From Diadema setosum (taxonomy: Eukaryota > Echinodermata > Echinoidea > Diadematoida > Diadematidae), in contig CM067067.1 of the NCBI GenBank assembly GCA_033980235.1, positions 35,571,200 to 35,635,199 of the forward strand: a DNA stretch of 64,000 bases, written 5' to 3'. Below are positions 36,010 to 48,552 of the stretch, in pieces. The notes under the pieces are model-generated. The model did no database searches. It was not told the origin of the DNA and saw only the letters and a program-made list of their open reading frames with translations. Position numbers and translations under genes: made by a program. How positions within the stretch are numbered: the stretch's first letter is position 1; each line of letters opens with the position of its first letter.

Positions 36010-36560
36010 AATAAGTTTCCACACATACACAGCAACGCCTGACAAGCAGGAGGAAGGGCACAGCCAAAAAAGGTGCAAAAAATGCAGAAATACGGGGAAA
36101 AATCGGCCGGAATAGCGCAAGAAAGGAATTGAGGGCGGGCAGCGGAGGCAGCGTGGGGGTGAGGAGGTACCAGCCGGCGCCTTGTAACCATGTAACCCGA
36201 CGAATCCCCGAGGATTTGGTCCCTGCGACGGCCCGTCCACCACTTAACACCCGAATTTGCATGCCACGGGACTGAGGCCATTGATCAAAACCCTCTTCCT
36301 TATCAATCACGAGCCAACAACTTGCTTCACACCTCTTCTGCTGTGTTCACTTTTTTCCCCCCTCTCTTCTTCCTTTTTGGTTAACACTTGCTTCATCCGA
36401 TGTTTTCTGGGCTCCGAACGGAACAGATTTCTTGTTTCTGCGCCGAATTGGCACCGCGCGCAGCGAAACGCAACACGGGATGATAACGCCAAAGATCAGA
36501 TGGTGAGAAAGAGGGTAGAAATCTCGGATGGAATTTCAGCTCTTTAACGAGTTCGGGAAA
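36010..36560. promoter_or_regulatory. GC-richer island, candidate cis-regulatory module
   Basis: Repeat-free island (agccggcgccttgtaaccat, ccctgcgacggcccgtccac) with a perfect POU octamer core ATTTGCAT at 36255-36262. Open frames exist on both strands, none recognisable, as expected of GC-rich DNA. Confidence 0.35.
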
Positions 36561-38184
36561 TTGCTGTTTCTCTTGTCGAAGGGGAGGATTCTACGTTCGA
36601 GCACCCCCTGCCCTTCATACAGCGTGTTTTTAGATAACACAGACCTCTTGCCTTCTGCACGAACGTGACACCAAAATATCATCAACACAATCTTACGACT
36701 TGGACGCACTTGTAAAAAGAGAACGAAGAACAATCCAGCATTTATTTGGACGTAACGTTTTCCTCCTTCGCGTATGATTAATGTTTTGATATCTAATGGA
36801 TCTTGAGATTGCTCTTCTAAAAAGCTACAAGCAGACATAGAGAAGACGATTTACGCCAAGGAAAAATGTCTTTTTTTGACACTCTTCTTTCACCGTCAAA
36901 TTTAGACATTTCGCCACAGTATCTGTTGAACCCACTTAGTTGTCTGGAAAGATATTGATAATTGAAGAATGAGGTGAAAACGAAATGTCCTGGCAGTAAT
37001 TTGCGGGAACAAATTTAATCTTGTCCCCAAAATTGTTAAAATGCAAAAAACAAGTTCAAAGAAGCAAATGACCTCACAGATTGTGTTTCGGACTATTGTA
37101 TGAGATGAACAATTTTTTTCCTCCGCAGATTTTCTCTGATTTCGTTAAATTGACAACCCGATCTTCAGGTGAATTAAATAAGTTTTGAATTAAATAAGTT
37201 TTGCGCAGGATGTGCAACAGCGAAATATCAAAGACAAAAATCAATTAACGGTTGCATCAACTACAACAAAGACTGAAATAAACCTTGCGGTAGTGGCACA
37301 CAACGTTATACACAGCTGCGTTAATGACGTCATCATCAAGAATAAAGAAAAACAAAACAGTTACAACAACAACAACAGTGACAAGTGACACGAATTTTCT
37401 CTGACACTGAAGAAAACAGTCCAATTTCCTCCCTAAAATCATCTTTGAGACTGCTCCTACGCTACTTTCAAAGATTGTGCCAAAATAAGACTAAATCTGT
37501 TGAGGGGGATATATCCTTCTTTTTTTACATTCATGTATTTATCATGGGGTATGTTCATACTTTCTCTTCAGAATTTTGAATCCATCTCTCAGTAATCTAT
37601 AGTGCTTACTCTCTGATGATTTTGTCATGGTCTACGTATTTACATACCGGCAGACATAAACAGACACAGGAAGACTGACATACTGACAAACAGACCGACA
37701 GACAGTCAAACAGACGAGTAATTGATAGACAGATGTATACGTAGCCAATATATCCAAGGGAGTGACAAGCAAGATCCTTAAACCGACTGTGATTTTCAAA
37801 TCCTTTCACTGGATCTTGTCAATGAGCAGTATGGCTTTACAGGCCAGATGATTCTTGAAAACCGTTTGGTTTGATCTATGCATCCTTAAAACTATATGGT
37901 CTGTCATACAGTTCGCTTCAAGATTTAAAGCCAGGGCGCTTGCTTAATATGCCACCCGAGGTTATGATGATGATGATGAGGACGATGATAACATGGTCCC
38001 ATCTACCAAGCCCTACTTCTTCAGCCTTATCCAGGCATGTGGGTTGTTTTGACACCTATCTTGTGGACAAAACACGTTGTATGACCTCAAATGTTTAGAC
38101 AGGCAAGATTCGATCTTGTGGGCTCCCTTGTGCAAGAGATTAGTCTTTTTCTCTGTAATTTATGCCCATCCAATTAATGGTACT
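36561..38184. other. Intergenic, nothing recognised
   Basis: Includes a small tandem duplication aattaaataagttttg at about 37170-37202, an (AAC) patch near 37364 and a (GAT) patch near 37966-37990. No gene. Confidence 0.45.
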
Positions 38185-38739
38185 TTAAGGGACATTTCAT
38201 CCTGATACTATGATGCTCTGTGTAGTAACAGAAAAAATCTAAGAAGTATATCAGTGAAAATATTGGAAAATATGGGACACATAAAATAGTTACGAATCAT
38301 TATTCAAGTTTAGAGAGTAAGGCAATTTGGCAACTCTGTGTGATTTAGACGTTTAGCAGCTAGCTCTCCATCTATGTTGTACACATTTTTCCTAATTCTT
38401 CGCTATTCTTAGTATTTAGGCACAGACAGAACTTATCTGCTGAGGAGGATATGCACAAATGTATTACTTCAATTATATACGAAGAACAGGCGTGAAGAAA
38501 TCATTTCCTGGAAGAAAAATGAACATTAGTGAAGCTTTGTGCGCTAACAAAATGGAGACCTGTTTAACATGTAAATCACACAGATTTGCTCATTTGCCTT
38601 ATTCTCTAAACTTGTTCACATCATAAGTTTAGTTTTATGTGTCCGATGCTTTCCCAGGTTTTTTTTTTCTGATCTACTTTTATACATTTCTGTTTTCGGA
38701 CTAAGCAATATGAGCAGGATGAAAATAATTTCCCTTTAA
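38185..38739. mobile_element. TTAA fold-back element, family C
   Basis: TTAA at both edges (38185-38188, 38736-38739). Left arm TTAAGGGACATTTCATCCTG; right arm is the complement of TTAAAGGGAAATTATTTTC followed by ATCCTG. Further inside, GGGACACATAAAA and gtttagagagtaaggcaa pair with their counterparts near 38640 and 38600. The arms are more diverged than in the 34.8-kb element. Non-coding. Confidence 0.82.
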
Positions 38740-39479
38740 GAGCTAGCATATGAATTCAGAGAATTCAATTCGATCAGACATGTCAGAGATTTGGTTTTAC
38801 TCGTAAGAAGCTGTACAACGTATCTTTTATATAAATGGATGCGAGCATGTTTGCTGTTAACAATTCAAGATAATGCTTTCCTGCATGGTGACCTCCTCCC
38901 CCTCCCGAAAAAAAATATCACTCTTGGGTTTAGCTTAACAAATTCTAGCAAACAATATTCTTTGCTTTAAAAAACACCTTCCTATAATCTTTGCGTTACA
39001 GGAAAGATTTCAAGATACACCGACATTATTTCTGAGTCAATATTGCAAGCTAGCGATGTAATCATAGTCACTCAATAATCATGCTATACACCTTTACAAT
39101 ATCTTTTCATTTGATTTTTTTTCCATTTTTTGACAGAATCCTCTATGAATGAAAATGGTAACTAGTATTGTCTGCGTATTGCAGACATATCTGTTCTCCT
39201 ACCAAGAAATTTTAATGTTCCTTACTTTCATGACGATCCCTGTAATGCCACTCTGCTCTCCCAGTTCATAAAATAAAATGTCACATTCAACCGTTGAAAC
39301 ATGTCTGAACCCTTGGACTGTTGGAGGATCCCTGATAATGAATATACTTTGCAATAATGAACTTTCTTATCCTTGCGTACATGAAATTGTCATTGCAGCG
39401 CATAGAAGACGACGGTTTTGCACGTGTGGTGGTATGAAATTTATTCATACGACTTCAAGAAATAAAAAGCGCACATCGT
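38740..39479. other. AT-rich intergenic, nothing recognised
   Basis: No supported feature. Confidence 0.5.
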
Positions 39480-39960
39480 GTTGAGAAATCATCCGTCACG
39501 GACTATGTCTCGCCTTCTGAAGAATCTCTCGTCTTTGACTCGTAAAGATGGCGGATTTACAACCATCGCCACATATTCTATCCGAGTGTGATCTAACCCC
39601 AATACAGTCAGGGGCTAATACCTCGTCTGAAAAATGCACACTTCTTATCTTGTTCCGTGGTATAATCTGGCATCGCGTGGATCCAAACAAGGTGAGAGAA
39701 AGAAAATATGAGGAGAAAAGAAGAATATTCGATCAGGTATAGCATGTAAGGCGGGGAAATCAGCAAAGATTCTTCAGTTAATGCCGTTATAATGAAGTCG
39801 ATCTATCAAGGGTTTTACAGATAACATCAATCATTGTTAACACTCCGGGATGAGTTATTCACGGATTCACGCTTTTCGGCCGAGACGGGAAACGGCCCGT
39901 CTCTCCCGGCCTTAGTCCGCCACTACCGGGCTCATCTGGCGTAACTTGCCTGTATAAAAA
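39480..39960. promoter_or_regulatory. GC-richer island with a possible small first exon
   Basis: Contains ATGGCGGATTTACAACC at 39548 in strong start context (aaagATGGC), open for 48 codons to AAG|GTGAGA at 39691/39692, a good donor in phase 0. The encoded MADLQPSPHILSECDLTPI matches no family I know. AAGATGGCGG is also a YY1-type site, so this could equally be regulatory DNA. The island continues GC-rich (ggccgagacgggaaacggcc) to about 39950. Confidence 0.3.
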
Positions 39961-41369
39961 TCTTATGCGTCGTTGCTCTAGATTCTGTCTTTTTGGAGTA
40001 GAAATGACATCTACAATAGCGGCGGGAAAGGGGGTGGGGTAGGAGTTATCAAATAAACATAAATGTAGTCTATATGGCTTTTTCAGTTTCTGCCAAGTAT
40101 TAAGTATTAAGTTTCAAGTATTAAGTTTCTGCCAGGAAGCATAATGTTTCAAGTCACCACGTTTAGTTGCGTGGAGTAAAGGATAATATAGTTTACCATT
40201 ATATTGCGCAATGATTAAAATGCCGCCAACGACAGATTTGTAAGCTAACATTGTGAACAAAGAGAGACAAAATCTATTTCCACGCATTGATAGTCCTTAC
40301 AGAGAAAATTCCTCCTGCAAGCGAGCTGAGAAGTGTTTACATTCATTAACATAGATTATCGTTTGAAAAAAAAAAATGTCTGCAAACATAAACAAAATTG
40401 CAACTGATTGACAAATAGCCCTACATCGACGTAAATAAGCACTGAATTGATCAGTGTTTAAATTGCACTATAAAAATTTACAACCCAATATTCTATGAAT
40501 CCTCCACAGCGAATGTGCGTGGAACACATACTCATTCTACTTCGTTTTATGCATGTACAGACGTTTGATGTTTGATTTTGTTAAAAAGATAAATGGTCGT
40601 ATTCAATTTGTGCCAGAAAATATATGAAAGCCTTTGTGTGCCTTGAGCTTTGGAACCACATAAAGGAAGAGAGAAAGTTTGACCGCCAGTGCGAGGCACA
40701 AAGGGTTTATGCATGTTTGCTAGTTTTATGACAACAATTTGATTATAAAATCTAAATACAATGGTCCATTGCCCATTGTACCCCTCCACCATAAAAATTC
40801 CCTTTCTCCCCCCTCATAAGACTTTCAATCTTCTGTTTTTAAGTTTTGATCTATAAATCTTTGTCAGATATTGCGAAATTTGAATCAGGATGATACTGTT
40901 ATAGACTTGTACAAACATTGTCATTAACAATGATGATGAAATTTTTAGGGAACGCGCGTTTGAGGGTCCGGTATGAATAGATCATGATACCTATCTCTAT
41001 ACAAAAATGTTTACACATCTCATTTCTTGAATGTAGCTATTTGTGTCCAAGAATGTTGTTTAAACGAAACATATTAAAACTGCATCCTATTTCTTAATAG
41101 ACTTAACTCCTCAAAAGACCTTTATCGCTAGATTTTAATAGAAAGCTTCCTTTCAAACAACTATCTTAAGCTTTAAGAATCTTCAGTTACCTGACATGAT
41201 ATGGGTGAAAAAAAATCCGACAACCAATGTTCTAACTTTGCAATGGAATTGATTGTACTGTGGTCAGATTAGTGTACCAAAATTTTTTTAAATGTAATTT
41301 ATCATACATTGTTGTCATAGATGGCACTTTACTTAAAACATGAAATTATTTAGAAATATATCAATGTTA
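39961..41369. other. Intergenic, nothing recognised
   Basis: A short tandem of agtattaagt/tttcaagtattaag lies at 40096-40132. Otherwise AT-rich and featureless. Confidence 0.45.
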
Positions 41370-42010
41370 CATTATTTTATTTATTCATTCAGGTTTTCTT
41401 TAAAAAAATACAGGGTATAGGCACATTTAATTTGCTACCTGCTTTACAATGGCGCCCTGTATATGCACAAACTAAAATGACAAATACGTTTGAAGTGATA
41501 TGATTCACACCAATACAGAAGAGTGATCGCATAAATAAAAGAAATAAACTTAACTACATTTTTGCTACATACCGTATAATACTGTATACATCAAAGGTAG
41601 GGCTTAAGCAATTTGGAAAAGGGGAGACGACCATAAAAATGTCTAATGAGTGTGACAATGAAAAAAATATTAATTTTGGATTCATGGGAGAAAAACTAAA
41701 GCGCGCGGATAAATCTTAAACAATTTGTTTTGAATATATTCAAAGACAAAGTCAGTTTTACTGCAATGGGGAGTTTGTTGAAAAGAGAGCTATCGGTTTA
41801 TGAAATGGAACGTTTCTTATATTCGGTTTTTGGATAAGGTATTGATAGAGTACTATTCTGAGAATGTGGTGTTTTGTAGTAATTGGTCGAATAAGAAGTA
41901 ATCAAAGGGTTTAAATAGGTAGGTACCAGATCATGAAGGATGTTGAAGGTGAATGTGCAATTATAGTGTAGCTTGATTCTTTCTTCAATAGAGAGCCAGT
42001 TTAACACGCA
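41370..42010 (-). pseudogene. Decayed non-LTR retrotransposon, 3' end
   Basis: The minus strand encodes LNWLSIEERIKLHYNCTF then FNILHDLVPTYLNPLI, followed by YKTPHSQNSTLSIPYPKT, and after a stop SSLFNKLPIAVK. This is the usual C-terminal pattern of CR1/Rex1-type reverse-transcriptase ORFs (W.P...RI......K.......P.YL), ending with a degraded LWN.LP. The tattttatttattcattcag at about 41373-41394 fits a short-repeat 3' terminus of such elements. No catalytic core is left. Confidence 0.65.
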
Positions 42011-43892
42011 TACTTATTCTGAATCCTTTTTTAACATTTGGACATTGGTTTTAGAATAACACTAGAAATCTACACATAACATGAAATGAGTGAAAGTGCA
42101 CATGTTACGTTGTGTTTTGTATGCAGAGATTCAAGATTGAAAACAAAAACAAAAACAAATCCCACAAAAAGTATAACCTGTTACATAGTTCACATTGAGT
42201 GCTTCGCATAACAAGCACTCAGTAGTCTTTAATTTACCATTTAAAAGTGTGAAAAATGGTATTTCACCAGCCTTCAAAGCTTAAGTCATAAAGTCTGAAT
42301 ATTTGTCACTACGAATTCATTTACCTTTATTTGATTTTAATGACAGTATGTAAATACTTTTGATCTAATCCCATGCATTCGAAATGACACGGAGATATAA
42401 AAGAAATTATCAAAAACCGACAAACACGCACAGACACAAACACACGCTATAAGCTGACAGAGGAATTTTACGCCCTCATTAATCATGCCATAATGCTAAA
42501 CAGATACAGACTTAAAGCATGTAATTCTACCTTCAACAAGTATAATATTAAATTTGCTTCACACCTGTGTCATCGCAATTAGCCACACAACAGCGTACTA
42601 CCCACCTTTGATTCACCTAATAAAGCCAGACACCACCTGTGTATTCCTCGTATTTCAATCGTGCTCCCTTGAGCAGCTCGGCCGAGTTCAAGTTTAACCT
42701 TTGTTACAAGGCAACGAGAAGTCGCACCATCTATCCTGCAGAAACGCTGTGTGATAAAACCGCAAGTGTAATGTTGCTGCTTGTACTTCCCTACGTTTGG
42801 CTCTTAAGGCCTGTTCATTAGCTGCCGGTTGTTAAAAACTAGGTAAATAAACATGGCGTCGCAGACCAACGAAACCCTCAATCATCAGTTCTACAGCAAA
42901 TTCTCTGTTGTTATTGTTGTTTTCTTTTTAAAGTCTTTCATTCCCAGTGGACATAACCACAAGCATTTCAACCCAAGTAGTGAGGTAATTAATGACTGCG
43001 ATGAAACATTTGAAGATATCGCTTTCTACTTTCACCCATCATTATTCTATATTTCTAGTCGCATACAAAAACGTGCAATCTACATTAACACAACATCTTG
43101 GCAAACAAATTCAGAAAAAAGCCCCTAATTTGAGTAATTATGCAAGTATATGTTTGGATATCTTTGTAAATACACGTATTGTCATAAGTATACTAATAAC
43201 ATAAAAGACATCATTTGCATATACAGCTGTATACGTATTCATATCAAGTTGAAATATTCTTAACGGTTATTTTTCTCGTTACTGAAGAAGATCTACAATG
43301 AGTGATGTGTGATATTTAGTTTAATCTTGATTGAATTCATATAATACTACGCAATGCTGCGGCGAATTTTCTGTTTAAAAGCAAGGAGCGTACCATAAAC
43401 TTGTTTTGACGTTTCTCTCTCACTCTAGATGTTTACAAATCATCATGCACGATTCTTTTGTGGTAATCTTGGAATATTTGAATTTTAGAATCGACCCATT
43501 CGGCTCCACCAGGTGAATCAACAAAGCATAGATCAAACGGAAACCGAGCCTAATAAAGCCCTAAATTACCATTGTTATAATTTGATGAATTGCTCTGAAT
43601 AAAGACTCCTGAAGTCGAGACGTTTGATGGCAGAAGAAAAAGATGTGAAGGTTACGAAAACAAGTGTGTTTGATGAAACACTTCACCTTTCGCCGAGGCC
43701 ATGGGCTAGTTCAAGGACAAATTTGTGTTTGGAGGTCGTGAGGAAATATTGATCTTTCTGGTTTAGGCTACAGCGCTGGATGACGTCAAACTCTCTAAAT
43801 AATAATACAGAGAAAACTGCTCATGGAGTACATTATTCACTTCAGGTATCATAAATATAGATTTGAACATTTTGTATTTTTGTCTATTCTAA
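42011..43892. other. Intergenic, GC-richer patches at 42640-42880 and 43490-43560
   Basis: An ATGGCGTCGCAGACCAACG at 42853 opens a 91-codon frame with a good start context but no recognisable product. 43540-43600 carries homeodomain-type ATTA/TAAT cores (cctaataaagcc, aaattacc). Nothing firmer. Confidence 0.35.
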
Positions 43893-43916
43893 GTGTGTGT
43901 GTGTGTGTGTGTGTGT
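43893..43916 (+). repeat. (GT)n microsatellite
   Basis: Twelve dinucleotide units. Confidence 0.9.
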
Positions 43917-44195
43917 TTTAATAGTGTTGGGAAGATTCATTCGACAGTTACAGTTTGTCACGTCATCTATTAATACCAGTTCACTTGTTTCGGTAACTAT
44001 CGCAGCTATACGATGTTCCAGGAAATTATGATATCATGAATGGTTGTGTTGCAGTGATTTTGATTACCAAAGAACCCCTAAGTGTGTATCAAAAACGTCC
44101 AAACTTAAAATCCATTCACCTGTAAGTGTATATTGTAAGAATTAGCACATATCATGCATACATTGCACATAGGCTACATATAACCTACATGCGTA

Positions 44196-44305
44196 AATAC
44201 ATACAAACATACATACATACATATATACATATACACATACATCACGGAGCTGAGTAGATCAATTCATATACATACATATTACATGTATTATGCATACATA
44301 CACAC
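44196..44305 (+). repeat. (ACAT)n imperfect microsatellite
   Basis: catacatacatacat and atatacat units around 44203-44240, repeated near 44265-44305. Confidence 0.8.
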
Positions 44306-44703
44306 CTCCAAAAAAAAAAAAAAAAGAATATTGTCGGAATCTTGGTAAATCATATGTAGAGTGAAAGATACCTGGATTACTTTTCTTTTCATTTTTTTCA
44401 TTTCTTGCTTCAAGCAGTCGAAAGTCCCTTGAAGGGATATAATTTCTCAGTGAACCTAATTTTGTCTTGATATTGTGTCAGCGTTTATCTATTCATTCAC
44501 TTGTCTTATGTAATCACAAAATGAGATGCAAAACGTAATGGTAAATATTTCATCAAATAGTGTTTGATATATTAATTTTATCAATTCAATAAGGATATGA
44601 AAAACACGTTGAAGAACACAATACACAGGTTATCATCATGTAAGTGGAAGAAGTAAAAAAGAAATACACATGACCGCCAGAAAAGGCAACCTTCGAGTGG
44701 GAC
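44306..44703. other. AT-rich intergenic, nothing recognised
   Basis: Only a poly-A run at 44309-44324. Confidence 0.5.
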
Positions 44704-45174
44704 TTAAAGGAGACCTCCGGATGATTTTCAAAATTTTACATTTGAACATATATAAATTAGTTATACTGGGTACAGAGTTTCAGGATTTATAATGATTGGG
44801 ATGAAAAATAAGAATGTTTTCGAAGTTTATAACAAATTGCAATGAACAAGGATGATGACATGGCAGCCTCACCATATATAAGAATGCATGAGATGTGGCT
44901 CAAGGAAGCAGCACAAAAGAAGAAGGCATGCATAGATTACACACAGGTGAGCTTGCAAGCATGCGGTATTGTAATGGAATGACACTGCTACATTTCTGAG
45001 ATATGTGAGGCTCCTATGTCATTATCTTTGTTCAGTGTAATTTGTTTAAGGTTTTTGAAAGTACTGTTTCTCTGCTCAAGAACCACAATAAATTCTACAA
45101 ATCTATACATGAAGCTGTTGATTTATGTACTACATGATGTGAAATTATGAAAATCGTCCGGAATGCCCCTTTAA
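44704..45174. mobile_element. TTAA fold-back element, family D
   Basis: TTAA at 44704-44707 and 45171-45174. Left arm TTAAAGGAGACCTCCGGATG then ATTTTCAAAATTTTACAT. Right arm is the complement of TTAAAGGGGCATTCCGGACG then ATTTTCATAATTTCACAT. The arms match well for about 50 bp and then diverge. The interior is unique and non-coding. Confidence 0.85.
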
Positions 45175-45248
45175 ATTGGCAAGTACATCACCAGCAACTA
45201 CACATTCATCGGCTCAATTTCCTTGTCCAGGTAATGCTTATATGAATG

Positions 45249-45325
45249 TGTACGTATGTATGTATGTATGTATGTATGTATGTATGTATGTATGTATATA
45301 TGTATGTATGTTTGTATGTTTGTAC
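45249..45325 (+). repeat. (TATG)n microsatellite
   Basis: About 15 tatg units with tatatatg and tttg variants. Confidence 0.92.
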
Positions 45326-45414
45326 ATGGTACGTATGTTTCTTTTCCCACCTACCGATTGCTTTTAATCACATAGTCTTTTACAAACTTTCATATGACCG
45401 CTTATCTTGGATTG

Positions 45415-45455
45415 ATTTTCAATTCAATTCAACTTTATTTTCTCCCAATCCTATA
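45415..45455 (-). mobile_element. Possible non-LTR retroelement 3' tail
   Basis: ttcaattcaattcaacttta closely resembles the 3' terminus of the retroelement at 53511 (caattcaattcaattttta). The short TTGAAT repeat end is typical of CR1-like elements. Only the tail is recognisable. Confidence 0.4.
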
Positions 45456-45837
45456 AACAATCTACTTGTAGTAGTGTATATGGACGTCGTACCGTACGTT
45501 GACTTCACAAATTAGACAAAATTGTCCTTCAACTCATACTTCTGACTAGATAAGACTGATTTATGTCGAAGGCAGAACCATATACATATTGTACATGAGT
45601 GTGTATAATAATGTATTCCCCGAGTTCGTTTATTTTATTTTATTTTTTTTTTTAGCAGACATTTGAAGAAGTTGTTTTGCAAAGTAAATTCCATCATGAA
45701 AAATGCTTGAACGGAAAGTAAAATCAAAACAAAATCAGTGTAAAGCTTCCTACTCAAGTCAGAGCAGAGGAGGGTAGTGGAAGAACATGACAGTAATGAA
45801 AAGATGAAGTAATTCATAAAGGAAATATGTTATGAGT

Positions 45838-46780
45838 CTGAGAGAGTATATAGGAGAGATAGAGAGAAGACAAAGGGATTTACAGAAAATGAACAAAAGA
45901 GGAATGGATTAAGTCAAATATGAGAGTAAGGAGGTAAGGCATGATGGGTAAAATGAGAGAGACGAGAGAGAATGATAATGAGATTATGTAGAGGTGCAGC
46001 TGAAGGGGGAGAAAGAAATACTAGTGGGAATATGATAGCAGATAAACAGAAATAGAAATGTAGATAAATAGATTATGGATACATGAACAGGTAGACAAAT
46101 AAATTATAGATACGTAAAAAAATAAACAAATAGATCATAGATACATAAAAAGAGAGATAATAGATTATAGATTCACATAAGTTAGACAAATACATTATAA
46201 ATACATAAAAAGATTGATAAAGAGATTATAGATACATGAAAAGATAGATAAAGATATTATAGATACATAAAAAGACAAACCGAAAGATAAATACACAGAA
46301 TAACAGAGAGACGAAAAGACGACTGAAGTGAAGACAAAGGTTTGTAGGGAGTACATATAAATGAGCATATGGCAGATCAAAAACAGAATGTAGACATGAA
46401 ATATATATAGACAAACATTAACATAAAACCGCCAGGTAATGAAATGAAGAAATGGACAGAGAGATTAGGAGGGGGTAAGCATGAACAGATAATAATGGAG
46501 GGATAGGGAAAGAGACAGTAATTAGTAAGGAGTGAATATGTGTTAGTAAAACGCAGACTGAGAGAAAAATCGACAGGGAGTGAGTATGGAAGAATATGAG
46601 TTAGATGGAAAGGAAGAGATAGGAAGATAAGGAGACAGATGGAAGAATAGACGGGCAGAAAGAGAGAAAGAGATATAACACAGGAAGATAGAGAGAGGGG
46701 GTAGGGAAGCATTGGGGAGGCGGAGGAGGAAGAGGAGAGCCAAGCCGACAGAGAAGGGGAGGCGAGTGAGAATGGGACTC
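45838..46780 (+). repeat. Purine-rich tract containing a 35-40-bp minisatellite
   Basis: Strongly A/G-rich on the plus strand. At 46041-46280 there are about seven diverged units of the form attatagatacataaaaag plus agataaag or aacaaat. 46430-46760 is gagaga/ggag-rich. The long Ser/Leu/Phe-rich minus-strand frames are composition artefacts. Confidence 0.82.
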
Positions 46781-46789
46781 GTGCACTTT

Positions 46790-47150
46790 TCAATGCCCCT
46801 TATTTTAGCACAATGAATCACCAAATGAAGCGTCATTACAGATGACACAGCGACTATCATTGCCAATGAATATTCATCATGATGTTAATGGATCGCTCGC
46901 AATTGCACCTAGTCCTCTATTTAGCTGCTGGGATTGAACCAAGAGTGCAAGAAATTTACCAAACATTGCAATGCACTAAATGCAGATATTTCCTTCCAGA
47001 AGTGGGGATGATGAAAAATAAGGAGCTTCCGTCAGATATGGCCAAATTATTTCTTTGGAGACATGCAGATTTCCTCGCCCTCGGCTGGACAGGAACAAAA
47101 GAGGACGTCCTTGGCATATTAATATCAGAATAATGATAAAATCACCCTCC
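46790..47150. promoter_or_regulatory. Candidate homeodomain-rich regulatory module with an 84-codon frame
   Basis: 46835-46895 packs gatgacac (Meis/TALE-like), attaca, a perfect palindrome ATGAATATTCAT (46866-46877) and tgatgttaatgg. An 84-codon plus-strand frame (46879-47133, starts MMLMDRSQLHLVLYL) follows, of balanced composition but unrecognised. Possible conserved enhancer; the frame may be incidental. Confidence 0.35.
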
Positions 47151-47329
47151 TGAATTTGTTTGCGCAACTGTTGCTAGGTGTGCGATACATGTTTAGATGT
47201 AGACACTTTAGCAAGAAGTGCGTTGGCATGGTCAGACAAAATAGGAGAGGGAAAATAGTCATGCGGGATACAAAAGGGAAAAGAAAACGAAACAAAAACA
47301 TGCAGACAGCTATGACTTGAAGTGCTTCG

Positions 47330-47625
47330 TTCACCTGATGATTGTATCGTTTAATTTTGATCAGGCCGTCGCGTTAAGATAATAACGGGAATGGCGTATT
47401 CATTCAGCCCTATTCCAGGACAAATCGGGCCCGAATGAGTGTTTGGATTGCCTGAAAAAGGGTCGCAATTCACGAAGATGACATGCGATTTTCTCCCGCT
47501 CAATCAGCGGGTAAGCGGTCACTGCGCCTTTGAAAGCTAGCCGCTGCCTCCTCGCCCTCATCTACCGTAGCTAGGCGACCGTCCCAACTTCCAAGCACGT
47601 TTGCGCCCGTACAATGGTCGAGAAG
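47330..47625. promoter_or_regulatory. GC-richer repeat-free island, candidate regulatory module
   Basis: Includes ttgatcaggccgtcgcgtta, gataataacggg and cccgctcaatcagcgggtaa, the last containing an inverted repeat cccgct...agcggg. No coding signal. Confidence 0.35.
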
Positions 47626-48149
47626 GATATTCAGCAATGAGTGTTCGTGTGTATATTCCATCATTTTTTTTTTCCTGACATGCATTATATTCATCTTCTT
47701 CCTAATGCCGCCACTTTCATGTGCTGCATAGGTATTTTGATACAAGGAACATCTGAAAGACCATCAGTGTCAGGTAAGCCTTTAAAGCTCTTGGTTTTTG
47801 ACCTTGCGATTTTACCTCTTTATTCAGTCACAGATGAAAATCCACCAAACAATTCAGCAGGACTAGGAAATCGATAAGATAAATCTAGCTGTGCATCTCC
47901 TTTACTCTCATTTCTCCTTCCGTCTTCACATTGATCAATACAGCCATCAATCCAACCAAACAAGATTGGATAAAAAACAAAACAAACCAAAAAACCCTGG
48001 GCAGGAAATGCCATCATTTTGTCGACCATTTCACATCTTATTATCAAACGATTGCAATCAGTCAGTGCAGTTAGATTTATCAGTTTTATTGACCCGGTGT
48101 AGCCTTCAAACAAATTTGTTTGTCAAATTTTTCCACAAAATGCATAAAT

Positions 48150-48410
48150 AGCAGGTTACCGGGGAATATACGCGTGACCCGACCTCAAGTTCGTCTCCGC
48201 GTAACCTTTCTCCTATTCAATTGCCAACACTCCGGTTCTTCATCCGTTAATTTCCCGCAGACCTTACCCCGGTCGCGATCTCTTCGATCACCGATTGTTC
48301 GGCTGATCGATCACCGAACTGCAAGAATCAATTTGCAATTTCTTCCACCGCCTGGTCAGTTGCTTTATGTTGTTGAAGCCGCACACTGCATGCACTGCTT
48401 TCTCCCAAGC
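48150..48410. promoter_or_regulatory. GC-richer island with a duplicated CGATCACCGA motif
   Basis: CGATCACCGA occurs at 48285-48294 and again at 48308-48317, 23 bases apart (about two helical turns). The surrounding DNA is repeat-free and GC-richer (cttaccccggtcgcgatctc). Paired identical sites at helical spacing suggest cooperative factor binding; this is inference. Confidence 0.35.
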
Positions 48411-48552
48411 TTGCCACAAGAGGGAAAAAAAAGGGGGGGGGGGTGAGAAAAATGGCTTGGAACAATGCTGTGATGTTCAATGGACATTTGAAGCCAAGAA
48501 ACCAAAACCAAAACCAAAATTAAACCATATCTCTTCGTGAAGCCTCAATTTT

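Noticed and set aside
39400..39440. Apparent QNRR codons on the minus strand near 39412
   Set aside because: The surrounding translation has no homeodomain helix; chance match.
46377..46793. 138-codon minus-strand frame resembling a membrane protein
   Set aside because: Leu/Ser/Phe content comes from the complement of a purine-rich repeat tract.
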